46,022 bases of DNA from Pseudomonadota bacterium. GTDB lineage: Bacteria > Pseudomonadota > Gammaproteobacteria > Steroidobacterales > Steroidobacteraceae. This document shows positions 16,034 through 27,924 of this stretch, piece after piece (position 1 is the first letter of the stretch; each line of letters begins with the position of its first letter). The stretch is from positions 1 through 46,022 of the forward strand of contig JAKBWB010000027.1 in NCBI GenBank assembly GCA_021843755.1, given 5' to 3'. The translations under genes and the position numbers were made by a program. The notes below the pieces were generated by a model, which made no database searches, was not told the origin of the DNA, and saw only the letters and a program-made list of their open reading frames with translations.

Positions 16034-17515
16034 ATGAGACTGCCGGCCGCACTCTACAGCTCCGCTCAGGTCAGGGCGATCGATCGCCTGGCGATCGAGA
16101 CGCTCGGCATCCCCGGCTATGCCCTGATGTGTCGCGCGGGGGAGGCGGCGGTGCGCTGCCTGCGGTCACGATGGCCGGCTGCCCGAGGCATCGCAGTCGT
16201 GTGCGGCGCGGGAAACAACGGGGGCGACGGTTACGTGACGGCGCGTCTGGCGCGAGACGCCGGATTCGAGGTTCGCGTGCTCGCGGTGAGCGCGCCGGAG
16301 CGATTGCGGGGGGACGCGCTCAGGGCTTGCGAGGACTGGCGCGCCGGCGGCGGACCCATACAGTCCTTCTCGGCGCAGGTGCTCGAGGCTTGCGAGGTCA
16401 TCGTCGATGGGCTCCTGGGGACGGGCCTTACCGGCGAAGTGCGTGCGGACGCTGCACAGGTCATCGCCGCAATCAATGCCAGTGGGCGCGCTGTTCTTGC
16501 GCTCGATGTGCCGTCGGGGCTCGATGCGGATACCGGCGTCCCTTTGGGTGCGGCCGTGCGGGCCGAGTGTACCGTCACCTTCGTCGCACTGAAGGCCGGG
16601 CTGTTTCTGGGCGAGGGGCCGTCCCACGGCGGTGTGTTGTATTTCGATGATCTGGCGCTCACGGACGCGTTGCCGCAGATGCCGGTGCCGCAGCTCGAGC
16701 GCCTGCTGCCCGGGGAAATCAAACAGGCACTGCCGCCGCGCGCGCGCGACGCGAACAAGGGGGATTTTGGGCACGTGCTGATCGTGGGCGGCGGCCGCGG
16801 CATGCCCGGAGCGGCGCGTCTGGCGGGCGAGGCGTGTTTGCGCGTCGGAGCGGGCCGAGTGACGGTCGCGGTCGAGCCGCGGAACGTCGCGGCCGTCAGC
16901 GCGGGACGGCCGGAGCTGATGTGTCGCGCCGTGCAAGAGCCGGCAGAGGTGCGCGACGCGGCGGCCCGCTGTGATCTGATCGCCGTTGGGCCGGGTTTGG
17001 GGCAGGATGCGTGGGCGCGTGGCGTGTTGGATGCGGTGCTGGGCTGCGGCAAGCCGCTGGTCGTCGATGCGGATGCGCTCAATCTGCTTGCCGCGCAGCC
17101 GGTGGCGGCGCGCCCGGATTGGGTGTTGACGCCGCATCCGGGGGAGGCGGGCCGCCTGCTCGGCTGCCCGAGCGCGGCGGTGCAGAGCGATCGTCCGGGG
17201 GCGCTCGGTGCGCTGCTCGCGCGCTACGGCGGGACGGTCGTGCTGAAGGGCGCCGGCTCGCTCATCGGACACGCCGGCGAGGTCCCGGCGCTGTGCGAGC
17301 ACGGGAATCCCGGCATGGCCAGCCCCGGCATGGGCGATGTGCTGACGGGGGTCATCGCCGGCATCTGGGCCCAGTGCCGCGACCCGTGGCGGGCCGCCCG
17401 CGCCGGGGTGTTGGTGCATGCCCTGGCCGGTGATGCGGCGGCTCGCAGGGAGGGCGAGCGCGGCGTGCTGGCGGGCGATGTGATTCGGGAGTTGCGGCGC
17501 TGCGTCAACGTCTGA
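16034..17515 (+). CDS. nnrD: Bifunctional NAD(P)HX epimerase / ADP- or ATP-dependent NAD(P)HX dehydratase
   Basis: Repairs hydrated NADH and NADPH. The N-terminal YjeF epimerase domain (about residues 1-215) has VVCGAGNNGGDGYVTAR and LDVPSGLDADTG. The C-terminal ribokinase-like dehydratase domain (about 225-493) has GHVLIVGGGRGMPGAARLAG, VGPGLGQD, DADALNLL, LTPHPGEAGRLL and the GNPGMASPGMGDVLTG signature. The 493-residue length matches the E. coli fusion. The frame is open far upstream through queG, but MRLPAALYSSAQVRAID at 16034 is the true N-terminus by homology. The tsaE coding region begins in or at its stop. Confidence 0.94.
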   Translation: MRLPAALYSSAQVRAIDRLAIETLGIPGYALMCRAGEAAVRCLRSRWPAARGIAVVCGAGNNGGDGYVTARLARDAGFEVRVLAVSAPERLRGDALRACEDWRAGGGPIQSFSAQVLEACEVIVDGLLGTGLTGEVRADAAQVIAAINASGRAVLALDVPSGLDADTGVPLGAAVRAECTVTFVALKAGLFLGEGPSHGGVLYFDDLALTDALPQMPVPQLERLLPGEIKQALPPRARDANKGDFGHVLIVGGGRGMPGAARLAGEACLRVGAGRVTVAVEPRNVAAVSAGRPELMCRAVQEPAEVRDAAARCDLIAVGPGLGQDAWARGVLDAVLGCGKPLVVDADALNLLAAQPVAARPDWVLTPHPGEAGRLLGCPSAAVQSDRPGALGALLARYGGTVVLKGAGSLIGHAGEVPALCEHGNPGMASPGMGDVLTGVIAGIWAQCRDPWRAARAGVLVHALAGDAAARREGERGVLAGDVIRELRRCVNV

Positions 17516-17592
17516 ATGCCGCAGTCGATACCGAGGCGCTGGGCGCAAGGCTGGCGGGCACGCGGCCCGCTGCGCGCGCGCCGCTGGCGACG

Positions 17593-17985
17593 GTGCATCT
17601 GCACGGGGAACTCGGAGCCGGAAAGACCACGCTGGCGCGGGGATTTCTGCGCGCCTGCGGTGTTACGGGACCGGTGCGCAGTCCAACCTACACGTTGGTC
17701 CATGTGTATGCGCTCACGGCGCTGACCGTGGTGCATCTGGATCTTTACCGCCTGCGCGGCGCCGAGGAGCTCGACCATCTGGGGCTCACCGAGTGGGCGC
17801 TGCCGGGCACCGTGTGGCTGATCGAGTGGCCGCAACGGGGTGCGGGGGCGCTGCCGCCGGCGGACCTGCGGGTCACGCTGTCCCTGCAGACCGACGCTCA
17901 CGAGGCGCAACTGGATGCCGAAACCCCCGCCGGCGGCGCCTGGCTGAAACGCCTGACGGATCTGCGGCGCGCAGAATCGAGTTGA
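17593..17985 (+). CDS. tsaE: tRNA t6A biosynthesis ATPase TsaE
   Basis: TsaE is the ATPase partner of TsaB and TsaD, which put threonylcarbamoyl on A37 of ANN-decoding tRNAs. Walker A is GELGAGKTT, followed by SPTYTLVHVY, HLDLYRLRGAEEL and WLIEWPQRG. Counting from GTG 17593 the protein has 130 residues and lacks the first 25 or so found in other TsaE proteins. Those residues seem to exist: the same frame reads NAAVDTEALGARLAG from 17515, overlapping the nnrD end. No ATG, GTG or TTG starts that part. CTG at 17500 or 17512 would be needed, so the true start is probably non-canonical. amiC follows on the same strand. Confidence 0.88.
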   Translation: MHLHGELGAGKTTLARGFLRACGVTGPVRSPTYTLVHVYALTALTVVHLDLYRLRGAEELDHLGLTEWALPGTVWLIEWPQRGAGALPPADLRVTLSLQTDAHEAQLDAETPAGGAWLKRLTDLRRAESS

Positions 17986-18034
17986 AATTCCGGCCGGACT
18001 CGTAGAGTATACATGAACGAGTGCTGGGAAACCA

Positions 18035-19240
18035 ATGATCAGGAAGGCGTTTTACCTGCTTTCCCTGGGGCTGTGCGGAGTCGTGATGATGCGGCCCGCG
18101 CTGGCGGCGGGGCTGCGGGCCGATCATTTGAGGGGGCTCAACGTCGCCACCTGGGGTCAGCAGGCTCAAGCCAAGCTCGACCTGGCCCGATACACGCCCT
18201 ATCGCTATTTCACACTGACGGATCCCGATCGCGCCGTGGTGGATCTGCGCGGGACGCGGGCCGGCCCGGCGTTGCAATTGCCGCGCGTGCACGGGTGGCT
18301 CGAGGACGTGCGCATGGGACTGCAGCCGAACGGGGCACTGCGCCTGGTCTTTACGACCCGCTCGGCCGCCGCGATGCACTTTTCGTGGCGGCGCTCCGCG
18401 GCCGGACAGCGGCTCCTGGTGCGGCTGAGCGCGCTCGGCGCGCCCTGGCATGCGAAAAAGACTGTCGCGACGCTGCAGGGGCGGGACATCATCATCACCG
18501 TCGATCCCGGCCATGGCGGCATCGATCCGGGTACGATCGGCATCGACGGCATTGAAGAGAAGAACATCACGCTCGCCATCGGCAGGCGCCTGGCGCGGCT
18601 GATCGATGCGCAGCGCGGCATGCTCGCCACGATGACTCGTGATGCCGATGTCTATGTGCCGTTGCGCGAGCGGATGCACATTGCGGCGCGCGATCACGCC
18701 AATCTGTTCGTGTCCATCCACGTCAACGATTGCTCGGACCCGCACATCAAGGGCGCCGAGGTGTACATCCTGTCGCTGCATGGCGCCTCGAACGAGGCGG
18801 CCCGCCTGGTGGCCGAGCGGGAGAATGCCGCCGATCGGTTCGGCGGAATGAATCTGCGCGGAACGTCCCACACGCTGGCTTCGGTCCTGGTCGGGCTGTC
18901 TCAGGCCGCGACCATCAGCCGCAGCATGGTGGCGGCGCGCAGTGTACTGACCGCGCTGGAGCAGGCGCCGTACGTGCCGGTGTGGACCCGCTCGGTGTTG
19001 CAGGCCCCGTTCGTCGTGCTCAAGTCGCCCACCATTCCCTCGATGCTGATCGAGACCGACTTCATGTCCGACCCCTCCCAGGCATTGAGGCTCACCCAGC
19101 CTTGGTTTCAGCAGAGCATCGCCGCGGCCATCTTCCGCGGGATCCTGGCCTACTTCCGCAGCCATCCGCCCGCCGGCACGCTGTTTGCCGCGGAGCGCGC
19201 CGCGCGGTTGCGGCAGATGGTGGCAAGCAACGCCGGTTAG
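18035..19240 (+). CDS. amiC: N-acetylmuramoyl-L-alanine amidase
   Basis: A 401-residue periplasmic amidase that cuts peptide stems from glycan strands when daughter cells separate. An N-terminal signal peptide (LLSLGLCGVVMMRPALA) is followed by an AMIN domain (about residues 28-130), which localises the enzyme at the septum. The zinc-dependent Amidase_3 domain follows (about 150-380). Zinc and catalytic residues are seen in DPGHGGIDPG, EEKNITLAIG and SIHVND, and the catalytic Glu in MLIETDFMSDP, where most family members have VETGFISNP. No LysM domain is present. The tsaE-amiC-mutL-miaA order is conserved in gammaproteobacteria. The ATG at 18035 is chosen because it opens directly into the signal peptide. 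Confidence 0.92.
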   Translation: MIRKAFYLLSLGLCGVVMMRPALAAGLRADHLRGLNVATWGQQAQAKLDLARYTPYRYFTLTDPDRAVVDLRGTRAGPALQLPRVHGWLEDVRMGLQPNGALRLVFTTRSAAAMHFSWRRSAAGQRLLVRLSALGAPWHAKKTVATLQGRDIIITVDPGHGGIDPGTIGIDGIEEKNITLAIGRRLARLIDAQRGMLATMTRDADVYVPLRERMHIAARDHANLFVSIHVNDCSDPHIKGAEVYILSLHGASNEAARLVAERENAADRFGGMNLRGTSHTLASVLVGLSQAATISRSMVAARSVLTALEQAPYVPVWTRSVLQAPFVVLKSPTIPSMLIETDFMSDPSQALRLTQPWFQQSIAAAIFRGILAYFRSHPPAGTLFAAERAARLRQMVASNAG

Positions 19241-19321
19241 AGCCGTCGCTGCTGCGATCCGCCGAACCCTGGTACGCTCGCTGCAGCGGCGCCGCCGGCG
19301 CGCCCCATCCGCACGGATCTC

Positions 19322-21076
19322 ATGCCCATTCGCATCCTGCCCAGCGAACTCGTCGATCAGATCGCCGCCGGCGAAGTGATCGAGCGGCCGGCCTCCGTCG
19401 TGAAGGAACTGATCGAGAACAGCCTCGATGCCGGCGCGCGCCGCATCGAAGTCGACATCGAGCAGGGCGGCGCGGGGCTGATCCGCGTGCGCGACGACGG
19501 CTGCGGCATCGAAGCGGCGTCGCTCCCGGTGGCCCTGCAGCGTCATGCCACGAGCAAGATCGCCACTCTCGAGGACCTCGCGGCGATCGGCACGCTGGGC
19601 TTTCGCGGCGAGGCGCTGCCCTCGATCGGCTCGGTGGCTCGGCTGCGGCTGGTGTCGCATCCGGCCGAGGCGCCCCATGCGGCCGAAGTCATCCTCGAGG
19701 GCGGCGCGATGGGCGAGGTGCGGCCCGCGGCGCACCCCCGCGGGACCACCGTCGAGGTGCGCGATCTCTTCTTCAATGTGCCCGCGCGGCGCAAGTTCCT
19801 GCGCTCCGCGCCGACGGAGCTCGGACACATCGCGCGGCTGCTCGAGCGTCTGGCGCTCGCTCGGCCCGAGGTCTCGTTCCGGCTGCGCAGCGCCGAGCGC
19901 GTGCTGCTCGATGCGCCGGCGGCCGAGGACGGCACCCGCGTCGCGCAAGTGCTCGGTCAGGCTTTCATCGAGCGGGCGCTGGCGGTCGACCACGCCGCCG
20001 GTCCGGTGCGGCTCGGGGGTTGGATCGCGCTGCCGACGGCCGCGCGCGCCCAGCCCGACCAGCAGCATTGGTTCGTGAACGGGCGGCCGGTCCGCGACAA
20101 GCTGTTGATGAGCGCCGCGCGCCAGGGGTATCGCGACGTTCTCTATCACGGGCGTCATCCGGCCTATGTTCTGCATCTGACGCTCGATCCGGCGCTCGTG
20201 GACGTCAATGCCCACCCCGCCAAGCTCGAGGTACGCTTCCGCGACAGCCGGCAGATTCATCAGTTCGTGCTGCGGGTGATCGAGCGCGCCCTGGCTGCGA
20301 CGCAGCCGAGTCCCGCATCGGCCCCTGCGGCGGGCAGTGCGCCGCTGCTCGGCGAGGCATCCCCGCCGTGGCGGGCTGAAGCGGGCCGCTTCGACTTCGC
20401 CGGCGAAGCCGAGCGGCAAGCGCGCAGCCCCTGGGCGGTGGCCGCCGCGGTGCGCGAGCCGGAGCCGCCCGCCGCGGCGCAGGCCGAGACGGAGCGTCCA
20501 CTGGGAGAGGCGCTGGCGCAGCTGCACGGCATTTACATCCTCGCGCAGACGCGCGAGGGGCTGATCCTCGTCGACATGCATGCCGCGCACGAGCGGGTGC
20601 TCTACGAGCGGCTCAAGACCGAGCGGGACGGCGCGGCGGCGGTGTCGCAGCAGTTGCTCGAGCCGCTCGTGGTGGAGCTGAAGCCCTACGAGCTCGATGC
20701 GCTGCTCGCCGAGCGCGCGGCCTGGGAGCGTGCCGGTTTCGAGCTCGATGCGCTCGGTCCGGCTCGACTCGCGCTGCGGCGAATCCCGCCGCTGCTGGCC
20801 GGCGGCGAGATCGTAAAGATCGTGCAATCGGTGGCCGAGGCGCTCGGGCGTGAGGCGCCCGATCATCACCTCGAGGCGGCGGCGGATCGGTTTCTCGGCA
20901 CGTTGGCCTGCCGTGCCGCGATCCACGCCCGGCGCAGACTCACGCTGCCGGAGATGGACGCGCTGTTGCGCCAGATGGAGCGCACCGACCGCGCGAATCA
21001 GTGCAACCACGGCCGCCCGACCTGGACCCGGCTGACCTTGCGCGAGCTCGATCAACTCTTCCTGCGCGGCCGCTGA
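19322..21076 (+). CDS. mutL: DNA mismatch repair protein MutL
   Basis: A 584-residue GHKL ATPase coupling mismatch recognition by MutS to strand removal. The N-terminal ATPase has LPSELVDQIAAGEVIERPAS, ELIENSLDAGA, DDGCGI, RHATSKI and TLGFRGEALPSI. The C-terminal dimerisation domain has VDMHAAHERVLYERL, which fits the endonuclease pattern DxHAx2Ex4E with Met for Gln, together with ACRAAIHA and CNHGRP. These are the metal-site motifs of MutL proteins with nicking activity, as in Pseudomonas. The linker (about residues 325-395) is Ala/Pro-rich. miaA begins directly at the stop (TGAATG). Confidence 0.96.
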   Translation: MPIRILPSELVDQIAAGEVIERPASVVKELIENSLDAGARRIEVDIEQGGAGLIRVRDDGCGIEAASLPVALQRHATSKIATLEDLAAIGTLGFRGEALPSIGSVARLRLVSHPAEAPHAAEVILEGGAMGEVRPAAHPRGTTVEVRDLFFNVPARRKFLRSAPTELGHIARLLERLALARPEVSFRLRSAERVLLDAPAAEDGTRVAQVLGQAFIERALAVDHAAGPVRLGGWIALPTAARAQPDQQHWFVNGRPVRDKLLMSAARQGYRDVLYHGRHPAYVLHLTLDPALVDVNAHPAKLEVRFRDSRQIHQFVLRVIERALAATQPSPASAPAAGSAPLLGEASPPWRAEAGRFDFAGEAERQARSPWAVAAAVREPEPPAAAQAETERPLGEALAQLHGIYILAQTREGLILVDMHAAHERVLYERLKTERDGAAAVSQQLLEPLVVELKPYELDALLAERAAWERAGFELDALGPARLALRRIPPLLAGGEIVKIVQSVAEALGREAPDHHLEAAADRFLGTLACRAAIHARRRLTLPEMDALLRQMERTDRANQCNHGRPTWTRLTLRELDQLFLRGR

Positions 21077-22425
<1,349 letters not shown>

Positions 22426-22461
22426 GCCGCGCAGCCCCGCGCCCCCCCAGGGAATCGCTTC

Positions 22462-25064
<2,603 letters not shown>

Positions 25065-25208
25065 ATGACGTTGGGGCGGGCGGATCGCGGCGCGCGCAGC
25101 TTACGGTCCCGCCACAGGAGCCAGGGGTCGGCTTCGAGACTGGATCTATCGGCGGCTTGTGCGGTCTAATCTCGGCGCAAGGCACAGCGCAATTTCGAGG
25201 TGACCGCC

Positions 25209-25760
25209 ATGCGCTCTTCCATCTCGTCTCGATTGGTCGCGGCGGCTCTGCTCGCCGTCCTCTGGTACGCGCCCGCTTCGGCGGCGCAGCCCCCGCAGGC
25301 CGTTCATGCGGTCTGGGTGTCGCGCAAGCTGCGCTTTACCTATCAAGGACTCACCTCGCGGTATAACTGCCATGGTCTGCAGGTCGCGATCTCCCATCTG
25401 CTCACGCGGCTCGGCGCCCGAAAATTGCGGGTGGGTGGGTGTCCGCTCGAAAACCAGATCATTCCGTTCCCGTCGGTGCGGGTGACGATGCAGGTCCTGG
25501 TCCCGGCCACGCGGGGCAAGGGCGGGTCATTCGTGAGCGCGCATTGGCGCAAGGTAAGGCTCTTCCCGAGCACGTACCTGAGCGGCAATTGCGATCTCAT
25601 GACGGAGTTCCGCCATACGTTCCTGCCCTTGTTCGCGGCGCGCAACATCGAGATGGACGCCACCTGCGTCCCAAACCAGCACATCATCGGCAACCGTCTG
25701 TACGCCGACGTGCTGGTCCCGGATTCACCGGTGGCGGAAGGTGCGGCGGACCACCGCTGA
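25209..25760 (+). CDS. Exported hypothetical protein with four cysteines
   Basis: I do not recognise a named family. The 183-residue protein starts with a clear Sec signal peptide (hydrophobic core LVAAALLAVLW, cleavage likely after APASA). The mature part has four cysteines (C54, C78, C128, C153), enough for two disulfide bonds, and mixed alpha/beta-looking sequence without repeats or membrane segments. The segments VSAHWRKVRLFP and TFLPLFAARNIEMDATCVP look like conserved core. The ATG at 25209 has GAGG 8 bases upstream; a GTG three codons earlier is less likely. It stands alone between purA and the convergent M48 peptidase. A periplasmic or secreted role is inferred only from the signal peptide. 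Confidence 0.75.
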   Translation: MRSSISSRLVAAALLAVLWYAPASAAQPPQAVHAVWVSRKLRFTYQGLTSRYNCHGLQVAISHLLTRLGARKLRVGGCPLENQIIPFPSVRVTMQVLVPATRGKGGSFVSAHWRKVRLFPSTYLSGNCDLMTEFRHTFLPLFAARNIEMDATCVPNQHIIGNRLYADVLVPDSPVAEGAADHR

Positions 25761-25786
25761 GGGCGAGGGGCCGCAGCAGCCGCGCA

Positions 25787-25807
25787 CGCCCCCGCAGCGA
25801 GGGGGCG
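25787..25807. terminator. Hairpin between convergent genes
   Basis: CGCCCCC and GGGGGCG form a perfect 7-bp stem with a 7-base loop between the exported-protein stop (25760) and the M48 peptidase stop (25808). It could end transcription from both sides, although no T tract follows. Confidence 0.5.
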
Positions 25808-27040
25808 CTAGCGCAGCCGAGCGATCCGCTCGATGGCCGGCGGGTGCGAATAATGAACCGCCGCATACAGCCGATCGGGTGTGAGCGTGCTGGCGTTGCT
25901 GCGGTAGAGCTTCACCAGGGCCGAGACCAGCTGGCGCGCCTCGGCGTGGCGGGCGGCGAAGCGGTCGGCCTGGAATTCGTGCCGGCGTGACCACATCGCG
26001 CCGAGCGGCGTGGCGAACTGCAACACCACGGGCGCGGCGAGGGCGAACAGCAGCAGCGCCGCGTGCGGCGAGGGATGCGGGACCCCGAGGGCGGTGTAGA
26101 AGGCGCTGCGGCGCGCGAGCCAACCGAGCAGCGCGAAGCCTACGAACAGCGTCGCAATCGACACCGCCATCATCGAGCGCACATGATGCAGGCGGAAATG
26201 CCCGAGTTCGTGCGCCAGGACGGCTTCGATCTCCGGCGGCTCGAGGTCCTGGAGCAGAGTGTCGAAGAACACGATGCGCTTGTGCCGTCCGAATCCGGTG
26301 AAATAGGCGTTGCCGTGGGCGGATCGGCGCGAGCCGTCGATCACGAACACCCCGCTCGAGTGAAAGCCGCAGCGCGCGAGCAGCGCATCGATGCGGGCGC
26401 GCAGCGCCGGGTCGGCAAGCGGTGCGAAGCGGTTGAACAGCGGCGCGATCAGTACCGGCCAGGCCCAGCCGAGCGCGAGCATCAGCGCCACGCAGCCACC
26501 GAAGGCCCACAGCCACCACCTCGCCGCGGCGCGCATCATCAGCCACAGCACGCCGAGCACCAGCGGTCCCCCGAGCAGCCCGGCCAGCGTGATCTGCTTG
26601 GCGAGGTCGGTCAGGAACACCGGCACCGTCGTGCGGTTGAACCCGAAGCGCGCCTCGAGCTTGAACGTGCGCCAGAGCGATAGCGGCAGACTGACCGCCA
26701 TGGCCACCGCGGCCACGGAAGCGATCACCGCCAGTCCGCGCCACGGCTCGCCCCAGCCCGTGCGCCGCCACAGCGCCTCCAGCGCGGCGATGCCGCCGCC
26801 GACGGTCAGACCGAGCACGACCAGCGCATCGATGACCGTGGCGATACGAGCGAGGCGCGCCTTGGCAACGGTGTAATCGGCCGCCTTGCGGTGCGCCTCG
26901 AGGGTGATCTCGCCGGCGAAGGGCTCGGGGACGTGCTCGCGGTGCGCGCGCACGGCGGTGATCTGCCGGCCGGCGAGCCACCACTCGAGCGCCGTGCCCA
27001 GGGCGAGGAGCGCGACGAACAAGACCGTGAAGAGGCTCAT
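25808..27040 (-). CDS. M48 family (Ste24-type) membrane metallopeptidase
   Basis: A 410-residue integral membrane zinc protease related to CAAX prenyl protease Ste24. Several membrane segments are visible, including an N-terminal one (FTVLFVALLALGTALEWWL), and the family's N-terminal WxLEAxFGFN-type RTFKLEARFGFNRTTVPVF is present. The zinc motif HELGH is at residues 277-281 (VLAHELGHFRLHHV), and the third ligand is in RRHEFQADRFAARH. The ATG at 27040 lies 20 bases after the diiron gene on the same strand. It is therefore likely the last gene of the hpnI-hpnJ-hpnK-hpnL-diiron transcript. Bacterial Ste24 homologues usually act in membrane protein quality control; a link to hopanoids is only positional. 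Confidence 0.9.
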   Translation of the reverse strand: MSLFTVLFVALLALGTALEWWLAGRQITAVRAHREHVPEPFAGEITLEAHRKAADYTVAKARLARIATVIDALVVLGLTVGGGIAALEALWRRTGWGEPWRGLAVIASVAAVAMAVSLPLSLWRTFKLEARFGFNRTTVPVFLTDLAKQITLAGLLGGPLVLGVLWLMMRAAARWWLWAFGGCVALMLALGWAWPVLIAPLFNRFAPLADPALRARIDALLARCGFHSSGVFVIDGSRRSAHGNAYFTGFGRHKRIVFFDTLLQDLEPPEIEAVLAHELGHFRLHHVRSMMAVSIATLFVGFALLGWLARRSAFYTALGVPHPSPHAALLLFALAAPVVLQFATPLGAMWSRRHEFQADRFAARHAEARQLVSALVKLYRSNASTLTPDRLYAAVHYSHPPAIERIARLR

Positions 27041-27060
27041 CGCCGGCGTGCCGGGCGCGC

Positions 27061-27924
27061 TCAGAGACTCGCCGGCAACAGCCGGTACAGCACGCGCGCG
27101 ATGCACTGCACGAGGCGCGGCCGGGCCAACCGCGCATCGTAATGTCCCATGCGCCGGTCGTTCTCCCGCAGACAGATTCCGAGCAGTCCGTGCAGCGTCA
27201 CCGGCGCGCCGATGTCCTGGTGGGCCGTGAGCGTGAAGTTCTCGCTCGACTCGCGCGTTCCGCCGCCGAGGCTGCGCGCCGTCTTCGCCCGCGAGGCAAC
27301 CTGCTTGAGAATGATCCAGCCGCAGCGCAGGCGGAACGCCGGACGGCGCCACCAGGGCAGCTCGGCACGGCGCGCCTTGACCCAGTTGACGAAGAACAGG
27401 ATGTGGCGCACCTCTTCCTCCAGCACCGGCTCGAACACCTCGACCAGCGCGGCGGGAAAGACGCCCGAATCGCGCGCCAAGGCGAACAAGCCGAAGGCGA
27501 AGAACGAATCGAAGCACTCGCCGAAGCCGGCGAAGAGAAAATCGTCCTCCAGGTCGCGCGGCGCGTAGGGCGCGGGAAACTCGATCGGAATCCGGTAATG
27601 CGCGGTCAGCGCCGCGAGCAGGCGCGCATGGCGCTGCTCCTCGAAGCCCTGCAGTGCGATGGCGCGCTTCAGCTGCGGGTCGCTCTCCAGGGCCGCCGCG
27701 GCCGTGACGGTGTTGGAGGTCACGTTCTCGGTCGCGACCGCCTCCTGCCAGAACGGCAGCCCCGTCAGGCGCCGCCGCTCCTCACCCGAGAGCGGTGGCC
27801 AGTCGATCCGTTCCGGGTCGTAGTCGCGGTGAGTGTCGATGAAGAACTGCGCCAGCAGCCGTTTGTGCTGCGGTGATCCCAGGCGTACGGCGGTGGTCTC
27901 AAAGTCGGCTCGAACCGCGGACAT
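27061..27924 (-). CDS. Ferritin-like diiron protein in the hopanoid operon
   Basis: A 287-residue protein with a four-helix diiron pattern: E66, E96-x-x-H99, E136 and E171-x-x-H174, with helix spacing of about 30-37 residues. Diiron proteins of this fold include oxygenases, desaturases, hydroxylases and iron stores. The aromatic-rich middle (FAGFGECFDSFFAFGLF) and a basic, Trp-rich region (WWRRPAFRLRCGW) suggest contact with a hydrophobic substrate or membrane. There is no signal peptide. The ATG at 27924 has AAGGGA 8 bases upstream and overlaps the hpnL end by 26 bases, so it is translationally linked to hpnL. I cannot name a characterised member. An oxidative role on hopanoids or another membrane lipid is inferred from context. 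Confidence 0.8.
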   Translation of the reverse strand: MSAVRADFETTAVRLGSPQHKRLLAQFFIDTHRDYDPERIDWPPLSGEERRRLTGLPFWQEAVATENVTSNTVTAAAALESDPQLKRAIALQGFEEQRHARLLAALTAHYRIPIEFPAPYAPRDLEDDFLFAGFGECFDSFFAFGLFALARDSGVFPAALVEVFEPVLEEEVRHILFFVNWVKARRAELPWWRRPAFRLRCGWIILKQVASRAKTARSLGGGTRESSENFTLTAHQDIGAPVTLHGLLGICLRENDRRMGHYDARLARPRLVQCIARVLYRLLPASL

